Assembly (NCBI GenBank): GCA_963739515.1 | Contig: CAVUAO010000003.1 | Location: 434,001 to 498,000, forward strand | Direction of reading: 5' to 3' | Origin: JBFYTX01 sp963739515 | GTDB lineage: Bacteria; Chloroflexota; Dehalococcoidia; Dehalococcoidales; RBG-16-60-22 | Length of the DNA stretch: 64,000 nucleotides | Shown: positions 1-8,796 of the stretch, piece by piece | Position numbering within the stretch: position 1 is the first letter of the stretch | How the letters are laid out: the number at the start of each line of letters is the position of its first letter | Program-made: the position numbers and the translations under genes | Notes under the pieces: generated by a model | The model's input: the letters and a program-made list of their open reading frames with translations, nothing else | Database searches by the model: none | What the model was told of the DNA's origin: nothing

Positions 1-5
1 AAAAA

Positions 6-260
6 GTGGCAAGTGTTTTCGATAAAATAAAAGCGATAGTCGTGGAGCAGCTTGGCGTCGAAGCGAAAGACGTCGTGCCCACGGCCAGCTTTGTGGAGGA
101 CCTGGGCGCCGATTCACTCGACCTGGTAGAACTGATAATGTCGTTAGAAGAGACGTTCAGCACATCGGACCGGAAAGTCGAGATACCTGACGAAGCCGCC
201 GAGAAAATCGTGACCATACAGGACGCCATCGATTTCCTGAAAGAACAGGGGATAGAATAG
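6..260 (+). CDS. acpP: Acyl carrier protein
   Basis: This is an 84-residue acyl carrier protein, which carries growing fatty-acyl chains on a 4'-phosphopantetheine arm in cytosolic type II fatty acid synthesis. The modification site is visible as GADSLDLVELI, with Ser37 as the attachment residue. The acidic helical character and the length are standard for AcpP. Translation starts at a GTG only 5 bases into the window, so the ribosome binding site and any upstream fab genes lie mostly outside. The next gene, purQ, converges on it with a gap of 28 bases, so this is the last gene of its operon. Confidence 0.95.
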   Translation: MASVFDKIKAIVVEQLGVEAKDVVPTASFVEDLGADSLDLVELIMSLEETFSTSDRKVEIPDEAAEKIVTIQDAIDFLKEQGIE

Positions 261-288
261 GCGAATAACCCCAGCCAAGCCCGGATTT

Positions 289-1071
289 TTAGATACCCTT
301 TGCCCAGTCCACGGCGTTTTTAAATATCTGCAAACCGTAAAGGTCCTGCCGTTCCTTTTCCCTCGTCCAGCGGGGATGCTGCGTCCAGCGAATGAAGTCC
401 TCGGGGTGGGGCATCAAGCCAAAGATACGGCCGGACGCGTCACAGATGCCGGCGATATCATTGACCGAACCGTTGGGATTAGCAGGATAGCCAGGTTTAG
501 CCTTTCCCTTAGCGTCAACGTACCGCACAACGACATTAAGTTTTTCCAGCATGCCCGGCTCGGCGACGAGCTTGCCCTCGCCGTGGGCGACGGGGACGTA
601 CATGCCCTTCATCCCCTTCGTAAAGACGCAGGGGCTTTGCTCATTCACCTTGAGATAGACCCAGCGGCACTCGAACTTACCAGAATCGTTATTGGTGAGC
701 GTGACCGGCTGGGCGCTCCGGCCGGGAATGCCGGGCAGGATGCCCGTTTTCACCAGCACCTGGAAGCCGTTACAGATACCCAGCACCAGGCGGCCGTCAG
801 CGACGAATTTCTTAATATCCCGTCCCAGGCGGAGTCGGATTTCATTAGCCATGATACGACCGGCGGAGATATCATCGCCGTAAGTAAAGCCGCCGGGAAT
901 GACGGCGATATGATAATCGGAGATGCTTTTTTCCTGGCGGAAAAGCTCACCGACGGTGGTGGAAGCGACCGCGGCGCCGACCATTTCAAAGGCGATTTGA
1001 GTATCAACATCGCGGTTGGTACCGGGGGCGCGGAGCATCAGGACTTTTACCTTAGACATGTTTTTTACCAT
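289..1071 (-). CDS. purQ: Phosphoribosylformylglycinamidine synthase, glutaminase subunit
   Basis: PurQ is the class I glutamine amidotransferase that supplies ammonia to PurL for conversion of FGAR to FGAM in purine synthesis. The nucleophile elbow GICNGFQVL places the catalytic Cys near residue 100. A PGGFTYGDD oxyanion segment precedes it, and an HPEDF segment near the C-terminus carries the catalytic His/Glu. The length (260 aa) is near normal. The gene lies directly downstream of purL, and its first ATG overlaps the purL stop. A second ATG four codons later (position 1059) is an equally plausible start. The pair is clearly co-transcribed. Confidence 0.95.
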   Translation of the reverse strand: MVKNMSKVKVLMLRAPGTNRDVDTQIAFEMVGAAVASTTVGELFRQEKSISDYHIAVIPGGFTYGDDISAGRIMANEIRLRLGRDIKKFVADGRLVLGICNGFQVLVKTGILPGIPGRSAQPVTLTNNDSGKFECRWVYLKVNEQSPCVFTKGMKGMYVPVAHGEGKLVAEPGMLEKLNVVVRYVDAKGKAKPGYPANPNGSVNDIAGICDASGRIFGLMPHPEDFIRWTQHPRWTREKERQDLYGLQIFKNAVDWAKGI

Positions 1072-3914
1072 CTCAAAGGCTTCTGCCAGGCCTCTTTAAG
1101 GTCGGCGATAAGTGAGGAAAGGACAACGCCGCCCTTAAGGCCGCGGACCTCAAGCTTGTTATCACCAGTGACCCGCCCGACTTCAGCGAAATCAACGCCG
1201 GAAAGGGCTTTTTCGAAGGCTTTTTTATTTACCGGGGCGACCTCGACGAGAAAACGGGAATTGGACTCAGAGAAGAGGATAAAATCATCGCGGTCGATTT
1301 GCTCCGCCAGCGGGACATTTTTAAGATTTATGGCCATGCCCAAACCGCCGGCGAAAGCCATCTCCGCCGCCGCCACACCGATACCGCCCTCAGAAAGGTC
1401 GTGGCAGGCTTTGACTAATCCGTGTTGCGTCGCCGAGGAAAGGGCATTCATGATTTGCTTCCCCTTTTCCGGATAGACTTTAGGGACGGAGTTGCCGATA
1501 TAACCGCGATTAGCCAGATAATGCGAGCCGCCCAGCTCGTTATAGGTCGCGCCGACGATATACATCAAATCGTCCGCCTGTTTTAAATCCATCGAGACCG
1601 CCCTGCCGATATCGTCCATCACAGCCATGGCGGAGATAAGGAGGGTGGGCGGGATACAGATGCTGCCTTGCTCGGTCTCGTACTCGTTATAGAGACTGTC
1701 CTTGCCGGAGATAAACGGCGCGCCGTAGACTTTAGCAATATCGTAGCAGGCCTGCAGCGCTCTCACCAGCGTACCCAAGCGGTCGGGCTTTTCCGGGTTG
1801 CCCCAGCAGGAGTTATCCAGCAAAGCCACCTCGTCGAGGGTGCCGCCGACGGCGATAACCTGTCTTAATGCTTCATCAATGGCGGAGGCGGCCATCCAGT
1901 AGGTATCGATATCGCCGTACTTGGGATTAATACCGTTAGAGACGATAAGTCCCTTCGGGGAATCCGAGAGCGGGCGGATAACGGCGGCATCGCCGGGGCC
2001 GTCGTTAGCAGCGCCCACCAAGGGCTTGAGCACGCTGGTGCCCTGGACCTCGTGGTCGTACTGGCGGATGACCCACTCCTTGCTGCAAACGTTCCAGGCG
2101 CCCAGTATTTTTGTCAGGTCGGGGGCGAGGTCGGGGGGACAAGAGAAATCGGGTTCGGGGTGGCGGGGCGGCTGCCAGAGCGCTGCCCGCTCCAGTTGGG
2201 GCAGGCCGTTATGCAGGAACGCCATATCGAGGTCGGCGACGAGATTGTTATTATAATAAAGGCGGAGTCGGCGGTCATCGGTAAACTCGCCGATAACGGT
2301 CGCTTCCACGTCTTCGTTCTGACAGATAGCCAGAAGGCGGTCGAGGTTCTCCGGCGGGACGGCCAGCAACATGCGCTCCTGCGACTCGGAGACCCAGATT
2401 TCGGTATAAGACAGGCCGGAGTATTTCAGCGGGACTTTCTCTAAATCGACGCGGACGCCGGTCTCCTCCGCCATCTCCCCTACCGCCGAGGATAAACCGC
2501 CGCCACCGCAATCGGTGATGCGGCGGTATAAACCGAGGTCGCGCGCCTGGATAATGGCGTCGAGGGCTTTCTTCTCCACGATAGCGTTGCCGATCTGGAC
2601 GGAACTGGAAGAAAGCGTCTCGGACTCCTTATCGAGCTCGCCGGAGGCAAAGGTCACGCCGTGGATGCCGTCGCGGCCGGTCTTGCCCCCCACCACCACG
2701 ACGAGGTCGCCGGGCTTTTGCATACCCTTCCGGCCCATATTGACAGGCATGATGCCCACCGTGCCGCAATACACCAGCGGGTTGCCTACGTAACGCTCGT
2801 CAAAAAAGATGGAGCCGTTGGAAGTGGGGATACCCATGCGGTTACCGTAGTCGGCCACGCCGGCGCGGACGCCCTTAAAGATACGGCGCGGGTGCAGGAC
2901 GCCCTTGGGTAATTTCTCATAAGGGAAATCGGGGGGGCCGAAGCAAAAGACATCGGTGTTCATGATGGGTTTGGCGCCCAGTCCAGTGCCGAGGGGGTCG
3001 CGGATAACGCCGCCGATGCCGGTAGCCGCGCCGCCATAGGGCTCAACCGCCGAGGGATGGTTATGTGTCTCCACCTTAAAGCAGACGGCGTAACGGCCAT
3101 CGAAATCGATAACGCCGGCGTTGTCCTTAAAGACCGAAAGGCACCAGGGCTTATTAAGCTCGCGGGTGACCTTCATCACGGTGCTCTTCATTAAATTATC
3201 GATGGTCTTTTTGCCCAGCGTGATTTTAGCTTTAAAAGTCTTATGGATACAGTGCTCCGACCAGGTCTGCGCTAAAGTTTCCAGCTCGACATCGGTGGGC
3301 CGGCGGCCTAATTTCTTAAAATAGTCCTGGATGATGCGCATTTCCTGAATATTCAGCCAGAACCGGCCCTTGCTGAGAGCCATTAAAGCGTCGTCGTCCA
3401 TGGAGGCGATATCGATTTTTTCCAGCTTGAAGCTATAGGTCGCCGGGCGCAAAGCCACGGCTTCCCGATGGGCGACAAGGTGCTGGACGACGCTGTTGAC
3501 CAGCAGCTTGTCCGATACGGACTTAATTATATCGCCGGAAAGGTCGCCCCAGAAAAGGTATTTTTTAGCCGTGCGGACGGCGGTAATGGTCGCGATACCG
3601 AGGTCGCGGATGCCCTTTTTAACGCTATCCTCGACGGGGTCCATGACGCCGGGATTGTAGGCGACCTCCACGAGGCGGGCGCCGGGCGGGGCGGGACTAT
3701 CCTCCGTGGCATACTCCTCAACAATGGGGTCGGTGAGAAGCTCGCGGCAGACGGTCGAAAACTGTTTCTCGTCCAGTCTGCCTTCCAGCAGATAGATACT
3801 GCTGACCTTAACGCGCGCGACCGACTTAATACCGAGGTCGAGAATGTCCTTGAGCAGCCCCCCGGAACGGGGGTCGGCGAAGCCTTCTTTGACCGAGACC
3901 TCGATGCGGTACAC
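1065..3914 (-). CDS. purL: FGAM synthase with fused tandem PurS-like N-terminus
   Basis: This is the FGAM synthase large subunit (949 aa), which makes FGAM from FGAR, ATP and ammonia delivered by PurQ. Residues 1 to about 160 hold two successive PurS-like alpha/beta units, each starting with a pattern like YRIEVSVKEGFADPRSG or LVEVAYNPGVMDPVEDS. They take the place of the free PurS dimer of Bacillus-type systems. The catalytic PurL part follows, with HCIHKTFKAKI, then ETHNHPSAVEPYGGAATGIGG, and duplicated AIRS-type domains. Lacking a fused glutaminase domain, it is intermediate between small PurL and the roughly 1300-residue single-chain enzyme. It is co-transcribed with purQ. Confidence 0.95.
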   Translation of the reverse strand: MYRIEVSVKEGFADPRSGGLLKDILDLGIKSVARVKVSSIYLLEGRLDEKQFSTVCRELLTDPIVEEYATEDSPAPPGARLVEVAYNPGVMDPVEDSVKKGIRDLGIATITAVRTAKKYLFWGDLSGDIIKSVSDKLLVNSVVQHLVAHREAVALRPATYSFKLEKIDIASMDDDALMALSKGRFWLNIQEMRIIQDYFKKLGRRPTDVELETLAQTWSEHCIHKTFKAKITLGKKTIDNLMKSTVMKVTRELNKPWCLSVFKDNAGVIDFDGRYAVCFKVETHNHPSAVEPYGGAATGIGGVIRDPLGTGLGAKPIMNTDVFCFGPPDFPYEKLPKGVLHPRRIFKGVRAGVADYGNRMGIPTSNGSIFFDERYVGNPLVYCGTVGIMPVNMGRKGMQKPGDLVVVVGGKTGRDGIHGVTFASGELDKESETLSSSSVQIGNAIVEKKALDAIIQARDLGLYRRITDCGGGGLSSAVGEMAEETGVRVDLEKVPLKYSGLSYTEIWVSESQERMLLAVPPENLDRLLAICQNEDVEATVIGEFTDDRRLRLYYNNNLVADLDMAFLHNGLPQLERAALWQPPRHPEPDFSCPPDLAPDLTKILGAWNVCSKEWVIRQYDHEVQGTSVLKPLVGAANDGPGDAAVIRPLSDSPKGLIVSNGINPKYGDIDTYWMAASAIDEALRQVIAVGGTLDEVALLDNSCWGNPEKPDRLGTLVRALQACYDIAKVYGAPFISGKDSLYNEYETEQGSICIPPTLLISAMAVMDDIGRAVSMDLKQADDLMYIVGATYNELGGSHYLANRGYIGNSVPKVYPEKGKQIMNALSSATQHGLVKACHDLSEGGIGVAAAEMAFAGGLGMAINLKNVPLAEQIDRDDFILFSESNSRFLVEVAPVNKKAFEKALSGVDFAEVGRVTGDNKLEVRGLKGGVVLSSLIADLKEAWQKPLRW

Positions 3915-3944
3915 AGCAGCTCCTTAGTAATTAGTTATTAGTAT

Positions 3945-4862
3945 TTAGTTGCCCCACCCCACCCGTTTATCGATCCGGTTGACCAGGAAAGTAAGCCAGC
4001 GGCTCGGCGCGGCGTCCTGGGCAAAGTCAAAATCCGCGTAAGCGGAGTCGAAAGCTTCGGCAAAATAGCGGCCGTCCACGGCTTTATTATGCACATAATC
4101 CAGCATAGTTTGAAAGTCCGGGCGGCTGACGGCATAAGGAAAAAGCGAAAGGCAATCCAGGACACGCAGGATGCCATATTTCACGGCGGGATATTGCAGG
4201 CTCATGAAACGACGGCCGACGCCGAACCCATGCAAATTAGCCCGCGACCGCCAGTGCTCCAGCAACAAATCGATAGCGCCCTTAAGCGCCGGCGATTGCC
4301 GGTACGGCGCGTACTGGCCGAGCAACATCAGGATATTCAAGTTGTCCATGGGGCAGGCATCGATAGCCGAAGCGCCCGGCTCATCGCCGTAACAATGCCA
4401 GCCGCCATCGCCACAACGGGAATTCATCACCAGACGGATATATTTTAAGATACGGGGGTCGTCACGATAGCCCATCTTCACCAGAGAAGAGAGCAGAATA
4501 GCAGACATGCAGAAATAGTTTTCCTGGACGTTGGGGGGGATAGTAAAAGAGCCATCCGGCGACTGAAAACGGAAGATTTCCTCCGCCTCGTTTTTTAAAT
4601 TTAATTCAGCCACCGATAAGCCAATATCAGATAGAAAGAAGAGGTCCCAGTAGGCCTTGCCGGTCTCCGTATAATGCACCCGGCCGGACTTTAACGCGGG
4701 CAGGCCCACTTCTTTGCTTTTAAGTCGGGCGACAAGCTTTTGAATCGAGTTGTCTTGCAGTACGGGGGCGACACCGGGTTTAGCATCCAGAAGCTGCAGT
4801 GCCACGGCGTACCTGAGCCAGGCGGGTCCCGCCAATAACCATTCGAGGACTGTTTTATCCAA
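3945..4862 (-). CDS. Prenyltransferase/terpenoid-cyclase-fold protein, function unknown
   Basis: The protein resembles the alpha-alpha toroid repeats of prenyltransferase and squalene-cyclase folds: it has QSPDGSF and GDGGWHCYG repeats, the Q-x-x-D-G-x-F/W pattern typical of that fold. No DXDD or other cyclase catalytic signature is evident, so an enzymatic role is not claimed. The reading frame is open back to 5033, inside the terminator of the catalase gene. A promoter (TTTACC, 17 bp, TATAAT, minus strand 4923-4951) suggests the real start is a later codon. The TTG at 4862 is given here (about 305 aa), but start choice is uncertain and no clear Shine-Dalgarno is seen. Confidence 0.6.
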   Translation of the reverse strand: MDKTVLEWLLAGPAWLRYAVALQLLDAKPGVAPVLQDNSIQKLVARLKSKEVGLPALKSGRVHYTETGKAYWDLFFLSDIGLSVAELNLKNEAEEIFRFQSPDGSFTIPPNVQENYFCMSAILLSSLVKMGYRDDPRILKYIRLVMNSRCGDGGWHCYGDEPGASAIDACPMDNLNILMLLGQYAPYRQSPALKGAIDLLLEHWRSRANLHGFGVGRRFMSLQYPAVKYGILRVLDCLSLFPYAVSRPDFQTMLDYVHNKAVDGRYFAEAFDSAYADFDFAQDAAPSRWLTFLVNRIDKRVGWGN

Positions 4863-4922
4863 AATTATCGAAGGCAAACCAGCGTTTCCACGGCAATAGA
4901 GTGAGGATGTGCTGACACTTAT

Positions 4923-4951
4923 ATTATACCGTTTTCCAGGGGGAGGGTAAA
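4923..4951 (-). promoter_or_regulatory. Predicted promoter of the prenyltransferase-fold gene
   Basis: Read on the minus strand, TTTACC (4946-4951) is followed after 17 bp by a perfect TATAAT (4923-4928). It sits between the catalase terminator and the coding region and argues that this gene is transcribed separately from the catalase gene. Confidence 0.5.
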
Positions 4952-4962
4952 GGGGAAGAGAA

Positions 4963-5012
4963 TAACAAAAAAGGGAGTGAAGCTTGTCAAGACGGCCAAC
5001 CTCACTCCCTTT
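4963..5012 (-). terminator. Rho-independent terminator of the catalase gene
   Basis: An 11-bp perfect inverted repeat, AAAGGGAGTGA (4970-4980) with TCACTCCCTTT (5002-5012), is followed on the minus strand by a T-rich run. It lies just after the catalase stop. Confidence 0.8.
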
Positions 5013-5036
5013 ATGATCAAACGGATAAATCAATCA

Positions 5037-6503
5037 CTATTTGGGAATTTCGCTCAGTTTTATACCCAGAGCATCGGCGACACCCTTGCCATAGGCTTTA
5101 TCAGCCTTCAGGCAGTTTCCGATATGCCTGATTTTGACTTCCTTCGGCGCATCTTTGATGGCGCGGGCGGTATTTTCAAAAAGCGCCTTCTGCTGGGCGG
5201 GTTTCATCAGGCGGAAAAGCTTGCCCGGCTGGGTATAGTAATCATCATCGTCTTCCCGGAAATTCCAATGGTCGGCGGCGCCTTCCAGTTTGAGCGGCGG
5301 TTCCTTAAAATCCGGCTGCTCCTGCCACTCCTGATAGCTGTTCGGCTCATAACCGAGCGTACTGCCATAGTTGCCGTCAACCCGCATGGCGCCATCGCGA
5401 TGATAACTATTAGCGGGGAAGCGGGGCGCGTTAACCGGTATCAGTTGATGATTGACTCCCAGGCGGTAACGCTGCGCATCGCCATAGGAAAAAAGCCGGC
5501 CCTGCAGCATTTTATCCGGCGAGAAACCGATACCCGGCACGATATTGGCCGGATTGAAAGCCGCCTGTTCCACATCCGCGAAGTAGTTTTCGGGATTGCG
5601 GTTAAGCTCCAGCACGCCCACTTCGATCAAGGGATAATCCTTGTGGTACCAGACCTTGGTGAGGTCGAAGGGATTATAGGGCATTTTAACCGCGTCTTTT
5701 TCCGGCATGATCTGGAAATACATGGTCCAGCGGGGATAATCACCCTTTTCAATGCTTTCATACAGGTCACGCTGGTTACTCTCCCGGTCTTTAGCAACAA
5801 TGGCTTCGGCCTGGGCGTCGGTCAGATTTTCGATGCCCTGCTGTGTTTTCAAATGGAACTTCACCCAGAACCTTTCGTTTTTGGCGTTGATGAGACTGAA
5901 GGTATGGCTGCCGAATCCGTGCATATGGCGGTAGGAATAAGGAATACCACGGTCGCTCATGACGATAGTAACCTGATGCAGCGCCTCCGGCAGAGAAGTC
6001 CAGAAGTCCCAGTTGTTTTTGGCACTGCGCATATTGGTACGCGGGTCCCGCTTTACGGCGTGATTAAGGTCGGGGAATTTAAGAGGGTCGCGCAGGAAGA
6101 ACACGGGCGTATTGTTGCCGACCAGGTCCCAGTTACCTTCTTCGGTATAGAACTTCATGGCAAAGCCGCGGATATCGCGCTCGGCATCGGCGGCGCCGCG
6201 CTCACCGGCAACCGTCGAGAAGCGCAGGAAACACTCGGTTTTTTTACCCACCGCGGCAAAGATTTTAGCTTTGGTATAGCGGGTAACGTTCCTGGTGACG
6301 GTGAATGTCCCAAAGGCGCCGGAACCCTTGGCGTGCATGCGCCGCTCGGGGATGACCTCGCGGTCAAAATGGCCCAGTTTTTCGAGGAACCAGACATCCT
6401 GCAACAACGCGGGGCCTCTCGGACCGGCGGTCATCGTATTCTGGTTATCGACGACGGGAGCGCCGGCAGCAGTCGTCAGTTTTGACTTCTTTTTATTTGC
6501 CAT
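5037..6503 (-). CDS. katA: Monofunctional haem catalase
   Basis: This catalase disproportionates hydrogen peroxide in the cytoplasm. It is 488 residues, typical of small-subunit (clade 3) catalases. The distal His region (RRMHAKGSGAFG), the Asn region (FPDLNHAVKRDPRTN) and the proximal haem-ligand segment (RLFSYGDAQRYRLG, with the axial Tyr) are all present. A Lys-rich N-terminal stretch precedes the core. An AAAGGAGAG ribosome binding site sits upstream of the ATG. The gene is divergent from a flavodiiron protein and superoxide dismutase group, so this is an oxygen-stress locus. A Fur/PerR-like box lies about 40 bp upstream. Confidence 0.95.
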   Translation of the reverse strand: MANKKKSKLTTAAGAPVVDNQNTMTAGPRGPALLQDVWFLEKLGHFDREVIPERRMHAKGSGAFGTFTVTRNVTRYTKAKIFAAVGKKTECFLRFSTVAGERGAADAERDIRGFAMKFYTEEGNWDLVGNNTPVFFLRDPLKFPDLNHAVKRDPRTNMRSAKNNWDFWTSLPEALHQVTIVMSDRGIPYSYRHMHGFGSHTFSLINAKNERFWVKFHLKTQQGIENLTDAQAEAIVAKDRESNQRDLYESIEKGDYPRWTMYFQIMPEKDAVKMPYNPFDLTKVWYHKDYPLIEVGVLELNRNPENYFADVEQAAFNPANIVPGIGFSPDKMLQGRLFSYGDAQRYRLGVNHQLIPVNAPRFPANSYHRDGAMRVDGNYGSTLGYEPNSYQEWQEQPDFKEPPLKLEGAADHWNFREDDDDYYTQPGKLFRLMKPAQQKALFENTARAIKDAPKEVKIRHIGNCLKADKAYGKGVADALGIKLSEIPK

Positions 6504-6540
6504 TTTTTCTCTCCTTTAGACAGCGATACTCACTGCTTTT

Positions 6541-6555
6541 TCATTATCATCATAA
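6541..6555 (-). promoter_or_regulatory. PerR/Fur-type box candidate upstream of the catalase gene
   Basis: On the minus strand the 15-mer TTATGATGATAATGA has the 7-1-7 layout of PerR/Fur boxes, with about three mismatches to TTATAATNATTATAA. It lies between the divergent catalase and flavodiiron genes, where a peroxide-responsive repressor would be expected. No perR gene is in the window. Confidence 0.4.
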
Positions 6556-6651
6556 ATCGACCATTTAAGCAACACTGTGACATTTATCCTATATTTTACG
6601 GAAAAATTATGGCACGATTATTCCTGTAACGGTCCAATGAGGAGGAAAGAT

Positions 6652-7857
6652 ATGGTAAAGCACACGGGCGACTTAAAACCGAGAGAGATTAAAAAAGATA
6701 TTTATTGCGTCGGCGCGGTGGACTGGGATAGAAGATTATTCGATTCTCTGATACCGCTGCCCGACGGAACGAGCTATAACGCCTATTTAATCAAGGGCAG
6801 CGACAAGACCGTACTTATCGATACCGTAGACCCGCCGATGAAAGAAATATTATTCAGCAATCTCGACCAGCTGGATATTAAAAAAATAGACTACGTTATT
6901 TTTAATCACGCCGAACCAGACCATTCCGGCAGCATCGCCGAAGTACTAGCAAAATTCCCAGAAGCCAAAGCCGTCTGCACGCCCAAGTGCAAAGGGATGC
7001 TCATCGACCGGTTCGGGGTCGCCGATGTCAGATTCAAAACGGTCGAAGACAAAGAAACGATATCGCTGGGCAACCGGACGCTGGAATTCATTTACGCCCC
7101 CTGGGTGCACTGGCCGGAGACCATGCTCACCTATCTCCGCGAGGAAAGGATACTGTTCCCGTGCGATTTCTTCGGCTCGCATATCGCGACCACGGACCTG
7201 TACGTGCGGGATGTCGGGCAGGAATACGAAGCCGCCAAGAGGTACTGGGCGGAAATCATGATGCCCTTCCGGCTCGTGATACAGAAGAACCTGGAGAAAA
7301 TCAAGGACTATAAAATAGACATCATCGCGCCCAGCCACGGGCCGATGCACGATAAACCGGAGTTCATCATCAAAGCCTACCGCAGCTGGGCCTACGACGA
7401 GCCGGGGAACATCGTGGTGATTCCATACATATCGATGCACGGCATCACCCGCCGGATGGTGACCTACCTCGTCGAAGCGCTGAGTCGAAGGGGCGTCACC
7501 GTAAAGGAATTCGACCTGGCCGGGGGCGATATCGGCAAGCTGGCCGGCGCGCTCGTGGACGCCGCCACCATCGTCATCGGCACGCCGACCGTCCTGACCG
7601 GGCCCCATCCCGGGGCGGCCTACGCCGCCCTCCTGGCCAACGCCCTCAAACCCAAGGCGAAGTTCGCCTCGGTCATCGGCTCCTACGGGTGGGGAGGCAG
7701 GGCCGTGGAGCAAATCGCCGCCATGATTCCCAATCTAAAAGTCGAAATTTTGCCGCCGGTATATTGCCAGGGCGCGCCCAAAGACGCCGACTACCAGGCG
7801 CTGGACAACCTGGCCGCCACCATCGCGCAAAAGCATCAAGAAAATAAACTGGCCTGA
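6652..7857 (+). CDS. Flavodiiron protein (FprA-type A-type flavoprotein)
   Basis: The product (401 aa) has an N-terminal metallo-beta-lactamase-like diiron domain followed by a flavodoxin-like domain. It reduces oxygen to water, or nitric oxide, with electrons from rubredoxin or F420H2-type donors in anaerobes. The diiron ligand motif is NHAEPDHSG, and further ligands occur in FPCDFFGSH and PSHGP. The flavodoxin part starts near residue 255 with a TRRMVTYLVEAL helix and contains GTPTVLTG and GSYGWGG. The reading frame extends upstream, but the ATG at 6652 is preceded by GAGGAGG and is the credible start. It is divergent from katA. Confidence 0.9.
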   Translation: MVKHTGDLKPREIKKDIYCVGAVDWDRRLFDSLIPLPDGTSYNAYLIKGSDKTVLIDTVDPPMKEILFSNLDQLDIKKIDYVIFNHAEPDHSGSIAEVLAKFPEAKAVCTPKCKGMLIDRFGVADVRFKTVEDKETISLGNRTLEFIYAPWVHWPETMLTYLREERILFPCDFFGSHIATTDLYVRDVGQEYEAAKRYWAEIMMPFRLVIQKNLEKIKDYKIDIIAPSHGPMHDKPEFIIKAYRSWAYDEPGNIVVIPYISMHGITRRMVTYLVEALSRRGVTVKEFDLAGGDIGKLAGALVDAATIVIGTPTVLTGPHPGAAYAALLANALKPKAKFASVIGSYGWGGRAVEQIAAMIPNLKVEILPPVYCQGAPKDADYQALDNLAATIAQKHQENKLA

Positions 7858-7883
7858 TATATTAAATACAAGGAGGGGACGAT

Positions 7884-8129
7884 ATGTTGAAACTTTCGGC
7901 AAAATCCAAACACAGTCCGGAAGAGGTCATCAAACGCGCCGTGAAATACTTCGGGCCGGAGGGCTTCGGCCTGAAGGTCAATGACGAGGGCAACTGCTGC
8001 GTCACCTTCGAAGGGGGCGGCGGCGGGGTGTACGTGACCGCTTCAGAAGAAAAGAAGGGGAGTACGGTCGACCTGGAATCCCGGGAGTGGGATTACCAGG
8101 CGCAGGAATTTATCCGGAAAGTCAAATAA
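7884..8129 (+). CDS. Small conserved protein of unknown function
   Basis: This is an 81-residue soluble protein with no recognised domain. Visible features are an N-terminal basic helix (SPEEVIKRAVKYFG), a Gly-rich loop (FEGGGGGVYV) and a charged C-terminus. A strong AAGGAGGGG site precedes the ATG, and only 26 bases separate it from the flavodiiron gene, so the two are probably co-transcribed with the superoxide dismutase that follows. Context suggests a role linked to oxidative stress, but nothing in the sequence shows a function. Confidence 0.75.
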   Translation: MLKLSAKSKHSPEEVIKRAVKYFGPEGFGLKVNDEGNCCVTFEGGGGGVYVTASEEKKGSTVDLESREWDYQAQEFIRKVK

Positions 8130-8180
8130 GCCGTACTGGCGGGCGACAATATTAAAAATCGAAAAAAAGGAGAATTTACT

Positions 8181-8759
8181 ATGGCGTTCACAGCAAAGGA
8201 CTACAACAAACTAATCGGCATGGAGGGCTTCAGCAATACCCTTTTGAACAATCACATCACGCTCTACCAGGGGTACGTGACCAACACCAATAAATTAATA
8301 GACGCCCTGGCGGCGATGGCCAAAGACGGCAAGACCGCCACGCCGGAATACGCCGAGCTGAAACGGCGGTTCGGGTGGGAGTTCGACGGGATGAGGCTCC
8401 ACGAGTACTATTTCGAGAACCTGGGGGGCAAGAGCGCCCTGGTCAAGAACGGAGTGCTGGGGAAGCTGATCGCGGCAAACTTCGGAAGCTACGAAGAGTG
8501 GGAGCAGAACTTCCGGGCGATGGGGGCGATGCGGGGGATAGGGTGGGTAATACTTTACTACGACGTCCCCTCCTGCCAACTCTGCAACGTGTGGATTAAC
8601 GAGCATGACGCCGGCCACCTGGCGGGCTGCCAGCCCATCCTCATCATGGACGTCTTCGAGCACGCCTACATGATCGATTACGGACTTAAGCGGGCGGACT
8701 ACATCGCGGCATTCTTCAAGAACATCAACTGGAGAGCGGCGGAGGGGCGGATAAAATAG
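8181..8759 (+). CDS. sodB: Fe/Mn superoxide dismutase
   Basis: The 192-residue protein is an Fe/Mn-type superoxide dismutase that converts superoxide to oxygen and peroxide. Likely metal ligands are the His in NNHITLYQGYV, the His in MRLHEYYFENL, and the Asp and His of the signature-like MDVFEHAYMIDYG (family consensus D-x-W-E-H-A-Y; here Phe replaces Trp). The sequence gives no safe way to separate iron from manganese specificity. A good AAAGGAG site sits upstream. It forms a unit with the flavodiiron protein and complements the divergent catalase. Confidence 0.92.
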   Translation: MAFTAKDYNKLIGMEGFSNTLLNNHITLYQGYVTNTNKLIDALAAMAKDGKTATPEYAELKRRFGWEFDGMRLHEYYFENLGGKSALVKNGVLGKLIAANFGSYEEWEQNFRAMGAMRGIGWVILYYDVPSCQLCNVWINEHDAGHLAGCQPILIMDVFEHAYMIDYGLKRADYIAAFFKNINWRAAEGRIK

Positions 8760-8796
8760 TTAGAATCTCGCGACAGGATTTCAGGGAGGCAAGACA

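Noticed and set aside
376..1476. Long plus-strand frame across purQ and purL
   Set aside because: It is antisense to the conserved purQ and purL and only reflects high GC; no domain is seen.
4977..6485. A 502-codon plus-strand frame through the catalase gene
   Set aside because: It is a complete antisense shadow of a well-conserved catalase and starts in the catalase terminator.
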